A stretch of DNA of 64,000 nt from Edaphochlamys debaryana (lineage: Eukaryota; Chlorophyta; Chlorophyceae; Chlamydomonadales). The stretch is taken from NCBI GenBank assembly GCA_016858145.1, contig JAEHOE010000043.1, forward strand, positions 186,001 through 250,000, in the 5' to 3' direction. The notes below the pieces were generated by a model. It was not told the DNA's origin. It did no database searches and saw nothing but the letters and a program-made list of their open reading frames with translations. The position numbers were made by a program, and so were the translations under genes. Positions 23,501 through 35,195 of the stretch are shown piece after piece (position 1 is the first letter of the stretch; the number at the start of each line of letters is the position of its first letter).

Positions 23501-24192
23501 CCCGGCCCCGCGAGTGCACCCGTGTCCATCCGCGCCCAGGGCAGGGGCTGCGCTCCGCCACCCCGCCATCCACGTTGCCCCGCGCCCGCCCTCGCTGCCG
23601 CAGGCGACTGGGCCCCCGGCGACCGCTACCGCTACGACTGGGAGCTGGCCTGGGTGCGGTCCAGCCGCGTGGAGGAGTACCGCAGCGCGGCGCAGAAGGA
23701 GCGGGAGTACCTGGCGGCGTGGGCGGAGCTGCAGGTGTGGGCGGGGGGGATGGGGTGATGGAGGGGGTTGAGAGGGGGGGGGGCGCGGAAGGGGAATCAC
23801 TTGCGGCACAAGCGCACCGGAATGGGGGTGGCGCCGTGCGCTAGTTGACGCTGGTCCCCTCTGCAACTCCTGCAGCCTCCGCCTGCAACAGCAGGCTATG
23901 CAGAACACACCGGTCCAACTGTAGCCGCGCGTCTGGCCGCATGCATCGCAGCTTCCTGTTCTGCGCTGTGCTGAGCTGCTGCCCTGCCCTGCAGGCACGC
24001 GCACGTGTGTCGCTCGGCCTGAGCTGGGTGGGCAGCGGCGGTCCCGGCGGACTGGAGGACGCACGTGAGGCCGCCAGCAGCCAGTGGAGCGGGGGCCCGG
24101 AGGGCCACTCCGCGGGCGGGTCGGCGGGGCTCAGGGATGTTGGCGGCGAGGGCGAGGGCGAGAGCGAGGGCGAGGAGGCCAGCCTGGCATGA
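20575..24192 (+). CDS. Unknown ~702-residue protein with a Cys4 cluster and basic/helical C-terminal half
   Basis: Proposed exons: 20575-20765, 20842-21160, 21394-21541, 21806-22566, 22866-23027, 23218-23416, 23604-23734 and 23995-24192; lengths sum to a multiple of three. The N-terminus is a charged helix (about 1-63). A Cys pair cluster follows, C66-x2-C69-x19-C89-x2-C92 (RCKLC ... RRCGQCW), suggesting a zinc ribbon. Residues from about 220 to 470 are low-complexity Gly/Pro/Ser with an acidic Glu run near 22030-22050. Then come helical blocks, for example LLLAHQLRAALADLRLLD and RYRYDWELAWVRSSRVEEYR. No family recognised. Intron 1 keeps phase only with a GC donor (GCGAGT at 20766). Intron 2 could use GT at 21161 or GC at 21157, and intron 6 was placed at 23417 because it alone restores the clearly coding next frame. 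Exon order is confident; some boundaries are not. Confidence 0.66.
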
Positions 24193-24900
24193 GCAGTCCC
24201 AGCCCCCAAGTTGGAGGAAATGCGCCCAGGGGTCTGCCCATACTGCCCTAGGCTGGGTCTTCCTGGCCGTTGGCGGCACTAGAGCGCATGTTGTCTGTGA
24301 GGCGCTGAGGCGGGTGCGAGGGCGTGGCGGAGGGCAACGTGGGGCCACACGGTCGGGGTCCAGCTGGTTGCGGGCCCCAGCGAAGCTGTGTGGCAGATGC
24401 CTTAAGACGGGCAGCTCGGGGGCACTAGCAGCTAGCTGTGCAGTGACGGTGGTGTGCTTTGGTTGTGATGCGGTGGGTGCTGGCGAGCGAGAAGTGGGCC
24501 GTTGGTCACCGGGAGACCCGTCTCTCGGGACATCGGGTGGCGCCGCTCGGCGCGTGTGGTTTTGCACGCGTAGGTTCCGTGAGAACCAACAGAGGCACAG
24601 TAACCGATGAGCACTGGGCTGGTGGTTGAGCAGCTTGAGCTCCTGCTGAGGTCGCGCGCGGCACGAGTCGCGGCACGACGCTTGCACAAGTCGGGATCGT
24701 TTCATCCGCCGGTACGTTTTGCAAAGGTACAGCAGCAACTCAATTGCGAACGCAGCACAGGTGTTTGGGTCATAGTCTTTCGCCCAGTACTTGCTGGACA
24801 GCGACTGCAAGCACGCGAGCAATTGGTCGACCAATCGACGAGACTGAGCCTAGCGCGAGCCCAGACACCTTCTTGCCCCAAACACCGAGCTTCTTTCATC
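24193..24900. other. Intergenic, no gene seen
   Basis: This lies between two plus-strand genes and probably contains the 3' UTR of the preceding gene and the promoter of the methyltransferase. I saw no motif or open frame that I can support. Confidence 0.4.
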
Positions 24901-27900
24901 ATGCGCTCGCTTACGATCAGCCCCTTCACACCAAGCGCGCCGATGCACACACGGCGAAGCTTGCGCCGAGTGGCGTGCAAGGCGCAAGGCGTCAGGTGGG
25001 CTTGCGTTCGTCACGCTGGCAGCACGGGTAACGGGTTGTAAGGCGGTTGATTGACTTGCCACGCTTGCGGACAGGTGGCCGACGCTTAGGGGGTGCCTGC
25101 AGTGTGGGAGGCCGTGGGGTTCGTCCCACTGTCGCTCCGCGCTCTCTGCCCAGACGGAGCACCCTCCATACATTCCACCCATAACATGCTGCTGAGGCTC
25201 TGCCAGGCGTCTCACGCACCGCCCGCCTTGGCGCGTACGGCCCCCGCAGGACCTCCGGCGCCGAGTTCAACCCCCTGCTCATGGGGGCCGTGGAGGCGCT
25301 GTTCAAGTTCCCGCCCTTCTTCGATGCCGCCAAGAAGAACGTGCGTGCAAAAGGGAGCACCTCAAGTGGATTGCAACACAAAGCTGTCTAGCAGAGCTGC
25401 GGCCAGGGCCGTGAGGGCGGCGCGTGCGGGACCGAAGGCGCGTGGTTGGCGGCCTCGGGCTGGGCGGGTGCAGTCTGCACCCGCCGCCAGCCTCAGTGCG
25501 GCTCCCTCGTCTGGCCACCGGGGCCTCCCGCGTGGGCCCTCGCTGCCGGAGGAGGCAGCCAGCCGGACTGTAGCGGCGCTGGGCGCAGCGGGGGGCTGGG
25601 TCGGGCAGGGTACTCCGATACAGGCCCCGCCAGGAGGACCTTCACGTGAAGCCAGGGGGAGCGGCAGCAGGCACCAGCCAGCGCAGGACGGAGGGATCAT
25701 AGGAAGCTGTGTCCGTGCAAAGCTGGCTTAGCCTGCAACCCCGAAAGCCTGAAGGTCAGGGCGTGTTGGGTGCGCCCCCCGCCCCCCCTGCCTGAAGCGC
25801 CCCCTCCCCTTCGGCGCTTCCCCCTCTCCTCTTGCCTCCTCCCCTCAGGCCCGCAGCATGATTGTGAAGCGCTATGAGTCGCTGGGCGGGGACTGGGAGG
25901 GCGCCATGCGGGACCTGCAGGCGCAGGACTGGGAGGCGAGGTTCAAGGTGCGGGGGCGGGGGGGGAGGCAGGGTGGAAGGGAAGCGGCAGGGAGGAGGGG
26001 GTCAGGGCGGCGTGGGCTGAGGGGGCTGCCAGAGAATGCAGGTGTGCGGGAATTGGGAATCGCGGCGCTGGGGCCGCGAAAGGGACAACAGAGAAACGGA
26101 AGCATAAACGGTATTGCAGAAGCAGAAGCACGAAGGGTATTGGCGGAAGATACGTGCAAGAATGAAGAAACGCAGCTAAGGCAATCAGAGCCGCTGTGCC
26201 TTGCAGCTCTGCCGCTGCCTGCTCTGCGACTCGTTCCTGGCTTGCCAGCCTGGCGCAGGTGCACCCCCGCCCCTCTCCGGTGCAAACCCGGCTGTTGGAC
26301 CGGCCCTTTCCCTCCCCCTCCCCCTCGCGTCTCCCCCACCCGCCAGGCCGTGGAGGACCCCGCCGTCACCTACCCCTCCTACTACACACAGCCCTTCCAC
26401 GCGTACAGCAAGGTGAGTGGCCACGTAGTTTGGATGGCGGGAAAGTGGATAGGGGGTTTTGGAACCACCTGCGCTCTGCAGTCGGGGGCCAGCGTGGCCT
26501 GCAGGTGCAGGTGCAGGTGCACACCGGGGGAGGCGGGGCTGCGGCACTGCAGCCTCGACCCTGGTGCCCGCCACGCACTGGTGCCCCGCCCCTGCGGACC
26601 CTGGCCGCCAGCACCCGCGCGCCGGCCCACCCGGCCTTGTCCCCCCCCCCCCTCCCCGGCCCCTCCCCCCCCCCCCAGGGCAACCTGTGCTGGGAGGCGG
26701 CCCTGGAGGTGACCATGGCCGCGCAGTCGGTGCACGCACTGGTGATGGACCCCCGGGGCAAGCAGCTGGACCCCAAGTGAGGGGAGAGGGGGGAGGGGGG
26801 AGGGGCCGGCGCGGGACCTGTGTTGGTGCGCAATCAGCGGGGCTGGGCGGAGCAGCGGCGGTGGCCGGGCTTCAAACGCCCCGCCTTGAGGCGGCCCCGC
26901 CCAAGTTGCTGACCCAGCCGCGTCTCCCGGCAGCGAGTGGCCGTTTGCTCTCATCGTCGGCCTGCGCTGGTGGAAGCCGTGCAGCTCTCGCCACGCCTAG
27001 TACGCCCGCTCCTCCTCCCTGCACCGCGTTCGCCTCGCCTCCCCTCCGTCCGATCCAGTGCGCTCGGGCACCTGCCGCCGCAATTTCCTCACCCTGCCCC
27101 CCTCCGCAAGGACTCCCTGGCGCCGGCGCGATCCCGCTCAGCAACAAACACTCCCCCCCTCCCCCCCTCCCCCCCCCCCAGCGGCGACGCCCGGCTGCGC
27201 TCCTCCTACTCGGCCCGCATCCACGAGAACATGGCGGAGCTGGGGGCGGACAGGTGGGGGGGGCAGGGCACGGGGGGGAGGGAGCTTTCTCGAGGGGGAA
27301 TCGATAAGGCGGCGGCCGGCGAGCACGGGGGGGGGGATGCGCGCAAACGGCCATGGCCCCGGGACGGAGCCGGCGCCGGGTGTTTAGGGAGTACCCGTTG
27401 GGAAGCTAGAATGCGATTGCGCGTGCGATGCAGTGAGAGTAGTGGAGCGGCGGACGCGCGAGCGACCCGAAACGAAAGCCCGAGCGAACCCCATGCCCAA
27501 GCCCGGGTGTGTGTTTAGGGAGTATGTGTGTGTGTGCTAGGCAACGAGGAAATCGGAAGCAAGCACATAGCCGGGTGTGTGTCTGTGTGCGCAGACCTGT
27601 CCTTGGCGGGAAGGGGTGGCCGGGTGGGGGAGGGGGGTACGAGTTTGGCAGTGGCTGGCGGCGTGTTTCGGTCTGCGGGGTTGGGGTGGGCCTGCGACTG
27701 CGGTGCTGCGGTGCCACGCGATACCGCGGCCGGGGCCACCAGGCGACGTCATAGCCTCCCTGTACCTCCCACCCCGCGCCTTCCCACTACCGCTCCCCCC
27801 CCCTCCCCCCCCAGGTCCGGCGTGCGGCGCATCGTGGACCTGGGCTGCGCCTCGGGGCTGTCCTCGCGGGAGCTGCTGCGGGCCTTCCCGGGGGCCGAGG

Positions 27901-29457
27901 TCACGGGGGTGGACCTGAGCCCCTACTTCCTGGCGGTGGGGCGCTACGAGCAGGAGAGGCGGGAGGTGGGCAGCCAGGGTGGTGGGGAGGGGGGCGTGGA
28001 GGGGGGTTCCAGGGAGAGGGCGTGGGCGTGGGATGAGGGAGGCGGCGGCCAGCGAGCCCCGACACGAGCTGTGCTGAAGCCGGCGTGCATGCGGGGTGCT
28101 GTGTGTGCGCTGTGTTGGGAGGCAGGAGTGAGAGAGCTCTGTGACCACCCCCACCCCTGCCCACCTCACTCCGCTGCTGCGGCGCTGGCGCTCCGCCACC
28201 CACCGCATCCTCGGCCCTACCCCTCGCCCCCCTGACCCCCCTGGCCCCCCTGACCCCCCTGACCCCCGCCAGGCCGCGGGTGGTCGGCCCGAGGCCCTGC
28301 GGTGGGTTCACGGCGCCGCTGAGTCCACGGGGCTGGCGGCGGGGGGTGCGGACCTGGTGTCCATGTGCCTGGTGGCGCACGAGCTGCCGGTGGAGGCAAC
28401 CAAGGTGGGGGGGAAAGGGGGGGGACAGGGGAGGGGGAGGGTGTACGGGAGGGGCTACCGGGCCAGGGCTGCGGCGGCGGCCAGGGACCTCCAGGTGGTG
28501 ATGGGGTGGGGGTGGAGGGGCGAGGAAGGGGAAGGGGAAGGGTGAGGGGCAGTTGAGGTAGGGGAGCGGTTTCGACATGAGGTGCCTTCTGTGTACGGGC
28601 CGACGTATACGGGCCTTGGCAGTAGCAGGACAAAGCCGCCACACTCCTCGCAGCCGCAGCAGGACCAGCACATCCCGCAACCCCCCGTCGTCCGCCCCCC
28701 ACGTGCCCCTCCATCCCTGCGCTGGCCCCCAAGCCTTGAACCGAAGCCTACCCCTTCCCCTCTCCCCCTTCCAGCTCTTCCTCCCCCTTTCCCCTCCCCC
28801 AACCTCCTCCTCCTCTTTGGCTTCCGGTTCGTCAAGCGATCGCCCCCTCCTGCCCCCCCAGGCCATCATGCGCGAGGCCCACCGCCTGCTGCGCCCCGGC
28901 GGCGTCATGTGCATCATGGAGATGAACCCCGCCTCGCCCGTGTTCCAGCGCATCTTCTCCAACCCCTTTGCCTACACCGCCTTCAAGAGCACCGAGCCCT
29001 GGCTGCAGGCGCGTGGGGGGCGGGGGAAAGGAGGGCGGGAGGGACAGGGCGACAGGGGGGGAGGACGGGAGAGCAGGGACGGGAGAGCCCGGGGGTGGGT
29101 GCACCGGGTCATGGACCACGCACCAAGTAGAGCGGACGTCGGTAGGCGTTATCACGATAAGGAGCGGCAGCAGGGCTCGGCTTAGCTGGGGGCCGAGGTA
29201 CCTCGTTAACCGCCCTTGACCATAGTCAGAGCGCCCTCCTCCTGGCGCAAGCTGCCTCCTTGGCACCCTCACCCGTCTGTCTGACTGCCCCTCCCTCCCC
29301 CTCGCTACCCCTCACTCCCCCCCGGCCTCCCCCCTCCGCCCCCCAGGAGTACATCTCTCTGGACATGCCCGGGGCGCTGCGGGAGGCGGGCTTCGCGCAG
29401 GTGGTCACGCGCGAGAGCACGCCCCGCCACAAGACCGTCACGGCGCTCAAGCAGTGA
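24901..29457 (+). CDS. Plastid-targeted SAM-dependent methyltransferase (UbiE-like, plant At4g29590-type)
   Basis: Ten exons: 24901-24995, 25250-25340, 25849-25947, 26347-26412, 26679-26776, 27182-27253, 27815-27965, 28273-28404, 28862-29008 and 29347-29457; frame closes to 353 residues. Exon 1 is a transit peptide rich in Ser, Thr and Arg. The core starts at GAEFNPLLMGAVEALFKFPP, then AVEDPAVTYPSYYTQPFHAY and GNLCWEAALEVTMAAQSVHA, all typical of this plant/algal group. SAM-binding motif I is VDLGCASGLSS (about 181-191); post-I acidic residue Asp about 207 in TGVDLSPYFL; motif III is HRLLRPGGVMCIMEM; the C-terminus is RESTPRHKTVTALKQ. Substrate unknown. The last intron (29009-29346) starts with GC (CAG|GCGCGT); nearby GT sites break frame. 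A Cys-rich candidate exon near 26207-26258 was left out. Confidence 0.9.
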
Positions 29458-30634
29458 TGCAGGCGGAGAGGGAGAGGCCGGAGGCGGGGCGGGGGGCCGC
29501 GCCGGCCCCAGGGGGTGGACACAGGAGTGCGGCGAGGGCAGCGCGACGGTACATGCAGCCGCCGGCCATGGCCGCGGGGAGGAGTGGGGCCGGGAGACGC
29601 TTGCGGGGACATTTGGTGCATGGGGGAGGGGGCCTGAGGTGTGCCGCAAGCAGCGGTGCGCGGAGCGCACTGGAGGAGTGGGGCTGGCACAGGCCAAGGC
29701 GTCATTGCAGCAGGCATAGTCGAGGCCCCGCCTGGGTACTGCACGGGAGCTTGCGGAGGGGAGTCCACGGGAGATCGGCCGAGAGCCGCCGAAGGCGTCT
29801 GCCGTGAGCGCCCGAGGGCTCTCCCCTGGCCGCTGTGGGGGCGCTTGGAACGGCGCTGAAGGGCTGACCGCAGGCGAACGGCTGCTGGCGTGGATGGGGG
29901 CCGTGCGGAGCAGGAGTGCGCCGGACTCGGCTACCCCCACAAGGGTAGGGGTAGCTATGTTGATGAGGGGGCTAGGTTACGGAACTTGCGGCCAGACTGT
30001 AGCCTGTGACTGTATTTATGGACGGCAAGCGCGGAAGCGCAGTATTGCTAGTGCGCCTCATGCATCTCGTCGAACATTGGGCCTCCTGGGGGGGACCACG
30101 GGGCTCAGCCGTTGGAGCCGGGGCAGCCACCCGTGTCATGGACGGCTGTGTGCACTGTGTGGCGGGCTATTGGCGGTGAGGGGGTCATGGCGGCGTCTAA
30201 CTCTGGAACCCGCGCTTGTCAAGGTTTAGACTTAAGTTCCAGTAATGATACTGAGGTCTGACGAGCAAGGCCCGTTCACATGCGTAACAGCGTCCCCCTG
30301 CAACCTCAGGTGAGGGTGGGGCTGGAACTTGTCCTGGCTCCGACGAATCACCGTCTCACCGACTCCGGCCCCACCCCCCGCCTTGAGGCGTGGAGCCTGT
30401 CAAGCACGCTCCTGCGACCCCTGTAGAAAGCGGGAGTGAGCTGCGCCCCTGGTTTGACACGCGTCGCGGATGGGGTGTGGGTGGGTGGGTGTGCCGGCTG
30501 GCAGCAATCGTCGGCATGCAAGCGTACGCGGGAGAGCAATACACCATTCTCTTCACCAATACCACGTAGACGTGTCATTCTTGCAGCTGCGCTACCTGAT
30601 CCACGCTACACTCCCTGGTCGACTCCACGACGAC
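29458..30634. other. Intergenic, no gene seen
   Basis: The 3' UTR of the methyltransferase and the upstream region of the lumen-protein gene must lie here. Reading frames on both strands lack coding character. No RNA gene or repeat recognised. Confidence 0.4.
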
Positions 30635-32278
30635 ATGATGCAGACGACGAAGGCCGCGGGGACGAAGGGAAGCACGCGCCGTGAGGTGCGAAAAACGCGT
30701 TGCGCTGTCGCTTATTCATAGATCACGCACTCCTGCGTCGAACCATCAGCGTGGACAGATATGCTTGCACAAGTCGCTCCCGCAGTTCTCTGAACGCGAC
30801 GCGTGCCAGTCACACATGCGTCCTCGTTGCTGTAGGCTTTTGGTGCTGTGCGCGCGGCGGCGCGCGTCACCCACCTGCGGTGTCGCAGTGTCGTGGTGCG
30901 TGCCTCGGCATCCGGGCTGCCCGGAGATGCTCAGGCCTGGACCACCCGTCGCTCCGCGCTGCTCTCTCTGCTGTCAGCCCCCGCTGCGGCGGCCCTACTG
31001 TTGAGCCCAGGCAGGGCACTGGCGGCGGACCCCGCCGTGCAGGTAAGGGCAGGCGCAGGGCAGGGGGTGCGAAGTGGTGGGCTGAACCACGCTGCACGGT
31101 CCCTTTCCCGGTCCCAGACTGGCACCCAGGCTTGACTTGATGCCGCAGTGACGCGCCATGGGGTTTGGCCCACATTTCCAATGGTTTCCACATTTGGTGA
31201 CCATGGGGGTCGTTCTGTGTGTCCTTCCCGCCTCCCTTGAGGGCCCGCCGGACCCCCCGCCTCCCCCCCCCAGGACGCCATCGTCATCCTCATGGACGCC
31301 CGCAGCACCCTGCGCACCATCCAGGCGAGCGGCCCGCAGCTGCTGGAAGGGCTTCTGGGGCGGGTTTGGAGATTGATGCCCTTTGGATGCATCCAGTGGC
31401 CCAGCTGCAGCCCCGCGCGTCACTGCGATCACTCTCTTCGGCCTCTCGCCGAACCACTTACCCCCGGTCAGCCTCTTACCACGTACTGCCCCCCGCCTCC
31501 GCCTATCCTGGCCCCAGTCCATTGCTGCCACCCCGCTGGACTCGGAGGAGCGCTTCCGCGCCCGCGCCTTCTGGCCCGCCTACGCCAAGCGACTGAGGGC
31601 CGTCGCGGGCGCGGCGCCGGTCGCGGGCGCTGCGGCGCTGGGTGTGAGCGACAAGGCGGAGGCCATGGGCGTGCCCTTCGGCGGCAAGGCGGAGGGCGCC
31701 GGGGTGAGGCGGGACGAGGGTCGGGCAGGGCGAGGAGCGAGGGTGGGCCTCCCACGCCTGGCCGCCTGCCTGCCTGCCCGCTGCGAGCGGAAGCGCGCAC
31801 CCCTGCCCCCCGCCCCCATACACGCCTGGCTGATTTGCGCGCCCTCCCCTGGCCCCCCTCCCGCCCCCCCCCAGCTGGTCGACCCCGTGTTCGTGTCCCT
31901 GGGCCGAGTGCTCACCATCAGCGGCCGCACCATCACCGCCGAGGCGCAGGCGGAGCCGGGGCCCGCCAAGGCGGCGGAGGAGGCCGTGGAGGGGGTGCTG
32001 AGCAAGGCGAGTGCGGGGTGCGGGAGGGAGGAGAGGAGCGAGTCGGGCGCCTCGCAGTCGGGCGGGCCGCTGGTGGGGGCGGCAGGGGGCGGCAGCAGGG
32101 GGCCGCTTCGCACTGCTGGCGCCTGGCGTTTCATGCGCCGTTGCATTTGCTCATGACCGAGTGCCTTCCACCCCCCCCTCCGCCTGCCTGCCCTGCCTGG
32201 CTGCAGGTGCCGCAGCCCCTGCTGGACGCAGCCCAGGCCTTCCGCGTGGAGCGGGCCAAGGCGGCGGGCGTGGCGTAG
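30635..32278 (+). CDS. Unknown thylakoid-lumen-type protein with twin-Arg signal
   Basis: Proposed exons: 30635-30685 (tentative), 30836-31042, 31274-31324, 31518-31703, 31875-32006 and 32207-32278; about 232 residues. The second exon encodes a bipartite plastid/lumen leader: a basic transit part followed by twin Arg, a hydrophobic core and an Ala-x-Ala cleavage site (TTRRSALLSLLSAPAAAALLL, then GRALAAD). This is typical of proteins sent to the thylakoid lumen by the Tat route. The mature part has DAIVILMDARSTLRTIQ, LDSEERFRARAFWPAYAKRL and DPVFVSLGRVLTISGRTI; I do not recognise a family. Intron 5 keeps frame only with the GC donor GCGAGT at 32007. Exon 3 may instead run to 31363 with a GT donor, adding 13 residues. 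The first exon was chosen only because it supplies an ATG in phase. Possible TGTAA signals follow at about 32432 and 32467. Confidence 0.68.
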
Positions 32279-33104
32279 CGCGCAGGGGGGGGAGCCAAGC
32301 GCCTGTGGATGGGTTGAAGTGTGCTGGGCACGGCACTGGGGACCGCACATTGAGTCCCTCGGGAGTCGACGGCTGAATGGTCTGGATGCGGGCCATGCGG
32401 TACCGCGAGGTTCCGGAGGGTGCGAGGGGGCTGTAACAAGGTGCAAGAAGGCACGACTTGGCACTGGTGTAACTCTCTCTCTCAAAGCCCCAAGGCGGCA
32501 GGCGTGATGTGTGCTCCAGGGCTTCAGAGAGCACCTTAGCTGAAAGGAGCGGCGACCTGGCAGGCTTGCGGGCCAGAAGGGGTGGCCTCCGGGGTGTGCC
32601 TCCAAGCAGGGTGGTCTGCGCGTTGGATGCTGACCAAACTCTTACAGCGCAAGGTGTGCGCGACTCTTGGAGACCACGAGTATCCCACAGGTAGCCTGTG
32701 CTCTCGTTAGCACCTGAGCGCAGCGTGCGCAGCTAGCTAACACGCGCCGCCACACTGGTGTCAGTAACGATCTGCGACGGCCCGTCCACCCCAGCAGCCT
32801 CGTCCTGCCGCGTCCAGGGCTTGGCCCTGCACCCTCACACGCACTCCATCCTGCAACATTTCAAGGGTACACATGCGCAAGTTCTTATGCCATCCTGCCC
32901 ACAACGCTTCCTGAGCAAGAGCGAGTAGCCATCGCTCTCAGCCCCCGTCCTCCATGCCTGTCAGGCACCCCAGGCCTAACCCCTGACCTGCCCCAGCCAG
33001 CCTTGCAAGAAACCGTCGGCAAATGGTAGCATGCCCCCAGACAACACCCCGCAAACGAAAGCTGCCGTCGTTGGACGCGTGCCACGGCGTCTGCCGCCCA
33101 CGCC
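32279..33104. other. Convergent intergenic region, no gene seen
   Basis: This separates two 3' ends (plus 32278, minus 33105). It should contain both 3' UTRs. No coding sequence supported. Confidence 0.45.
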
Positions 33105-35195
33105 TCAGTCGTCGCGGGCCCGCTTGCCCATGAAGACGGCGTCGCCCCATGCGTCCATCCTGTGGGCATAACGGGTGTGCGTCATGTGCCCCATGCCCGC
33201 ACACTGTGAACCGCACGTGCCCAACGCCCCCCGGCAGTCCCCCCGTGCAGGCCCCACCTGTAGCGCTTGTCCAGGATGAGGCCCGAGGGCACGATGACCT
33301 GTCCGACAGCAGCGGTGGAGCGGGCAGGGGCTGGCCCTCAACGTCTGCGGTGCGCTCCCGCAACACCCTGGCCGCTGCGCCTAAGACCAGGTCGCCTTGA
33401 GCTCTGTGTCCTCAACGCCCGCCTCAGGCCCTCCCCCCCGCCGCACCTGCACGTAGTAGGCCGAGCACTGGTAGCCCACCCGGTTGGGGATGTAGGACTG
33501 CGCCGGGGCGAGTGGGGGGACAGTGAGGTCTTGGGGCTGCTGGCCTGCTTCTGGGCATTGTCACACATGAGCGGCAAGCCTACCGCAAACAGACCCCACT
33601 TGTCTCCCACGCCGTGCTTGCGCGCAGTCTGCACGTTAAGAGAGGCGCGGAGGGTAAGGGCTAGTTGGGCGAAGGTGTGGTGGGCGCCTCAAGTGCAGCG
33701 GGCGACACGACGATGGGTGGTATCATCCCACTGCACCGCACGCGGCGCCAGCCCGGGCGCCGCGAGCGGCCTGCCCGCACGCACCTGCACGAACAGGTCG
33801 TGCTCCTCCTGCGTCCACTCGCCCGTGGCCTGCTCCCGATCGGGGGCGGGGTGGCGGTAGAAGAAGGCGTTGGGGTTCTTGTGCAGCTGGCCGGCGGCAA
33901 AGGCCCGCGCCTCGCTCCAGCCCTTGCTGCGGAACTGGGCCGGCACGTCTGCGCACGCCGCAGGGGGACAGCTGCGTTGGGCATGCGGCAGCGGCTGCCC
34001 TCACGGCAATAAGCAAAACCCCCTCTGTTGCCGGCCTCTCCAGAACTGCACCAGGCCATGCGGCATTACGAGCTTGGCAGCAGCCCCTGCGTGGGACCCC
34101 CATTGAAGCTTGCGGTGCATCTCCCCTGCCCCACCGCACCTGCTTTCGTAATCTTGCGCTTGAACTGGCCTCCGCCCCCCGCCTCCCACGCCTCCGCCGC
34201 ACTGCCCGCGAGGCCAAAGCGCTGCACAACGTCCGGCGCCACCCAGCCCCGGAAGTGGCCGTCCGTGGCGAAGGCATCGGCCGGCACCGGCAGGCCCTTG
34301 GAGGCCAGGTACTCTTCCTAGGGGGCAATGATGAGGGAAGGGGGCGAGCCAGCGAGTTCAGGGCCCTGGGAGAAGCGCTGGAGGCTGCGTGGCGTCGTGG
34401 GGTTAGCTGAGCCCACACGCCTGGACGTGGAGCCTTCAGTCCTGCGGGCTGCGCTCGTAGGGTGTGGGTGGGTGTTGGCGCACCTGGGTCATGATGCCCA
34501 CGCCCTTGACGGCCCCGGCCGAGCGGCCTGAGGGCAGACGCAGAAGCAGGAAGGGGCGGGCGTATGGGTGGGAGTCACGTTGCTTGACAGCCGTATGGAC
34601 CCCCCTATGGATCTTGCACGGGATACCGGCTCACCCTCAGCATCCTCAGCCTCCGCGGCATCGGCATCGCCATGCGACGGGGGGCCGGCGGCGAGGCGTG
34701 TGGAGCGCCGAGCGGGTCCGACCTCCTCGGGGGCTGCCCGCTTGGGCCTCGCAGGCCCTGGCCGCCGCTCAGCGCTCGCCCCGTTTGCGCCAGCCGCCTC
34801 GGCTGCCGCTGCTTTCCGCAGATCAGCCACGGCATTCTGGACGCCCAGCTTCGCCAGCATTTCCTGGTTGCGGCGGATGAGCGCCATCCGCTGCAGGGCG
34901 CCAGCCGGCGACGGGGATATGGCCAGGGCCGTGGGGTGGGAACAGGTCAACAGGTTATTGGTATTGGTATTGGAGTGGTGGTGCTCAGGGCACGCCAGGT
35001 CATACACACTGTCATCTGAAGGCGCTGGACCCCGGAGAGCCCGAAGCACACCTCGCGTTCAAGGTCGGGCATGTCCTCCGCCTCGTCGGGTTTGACTGAT
35101 GTGTCGGCCACAACCTGGTTTTGGACGAGACGCCGTGGCCGCGTCTTTCCACGTCGCTGTGAGACCACTCCATCAACGGCTGTAGGGCTGCTCAT
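33105..35195 (-). CDS. SANT/Myb-like nuclear protein
   Basis: Nine minus-strand exons: 35195-35052, 34890-34635, 34527-34484, 34317-34140, 33948-33785, 33628-33584, 33497-33447, 33298-33258 and 33159-33105. Every junction is GT-AG, phases close, and the product is 325 residues. A SANT/Myb-type helix-turn-helix spans about 250-310: GEWTQEEHDLFVQTARKHGV, then DKWGLFASYIPNRVGYQCSA and YYVQVIVPSGLILDKRYRM. This domain binds DNA or histone tails. The N-terminal half is basic, with PRRLVQNQ (about 20-27), an RPGPARPKRAAPEEVGPARR patch resembling a nuclear localisation signal, and an acidic Ala/Glu stretch. The middle has a conserved-looking block, GHFRGWVAPDVVQRFGL. The C-terminus MGKRARDD is basic. 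A chromatin or transcription role is inferred; target unknown. The start at 35195 is preferred over an in-frame upstream ATG at 35315. Confidence 0.88.

Noticed and set aside
23417..23603. Exon extended to 23480 with donor GTACCT in the unknown Cys4 protein gene
   Set aside because: That donor puts the next exon in a frame of Arg/Gly/Pro noise. The donor at 23417 restores GDWAPGDRYRYDWELAW.
26207..26258. Possible extra Cys-rich exon in the methyltransferase gene
   Set aside because: It is flanked by AG and GT, but its 52-nt length breaks the frame, and the flanking exons already join as in plant homologues.
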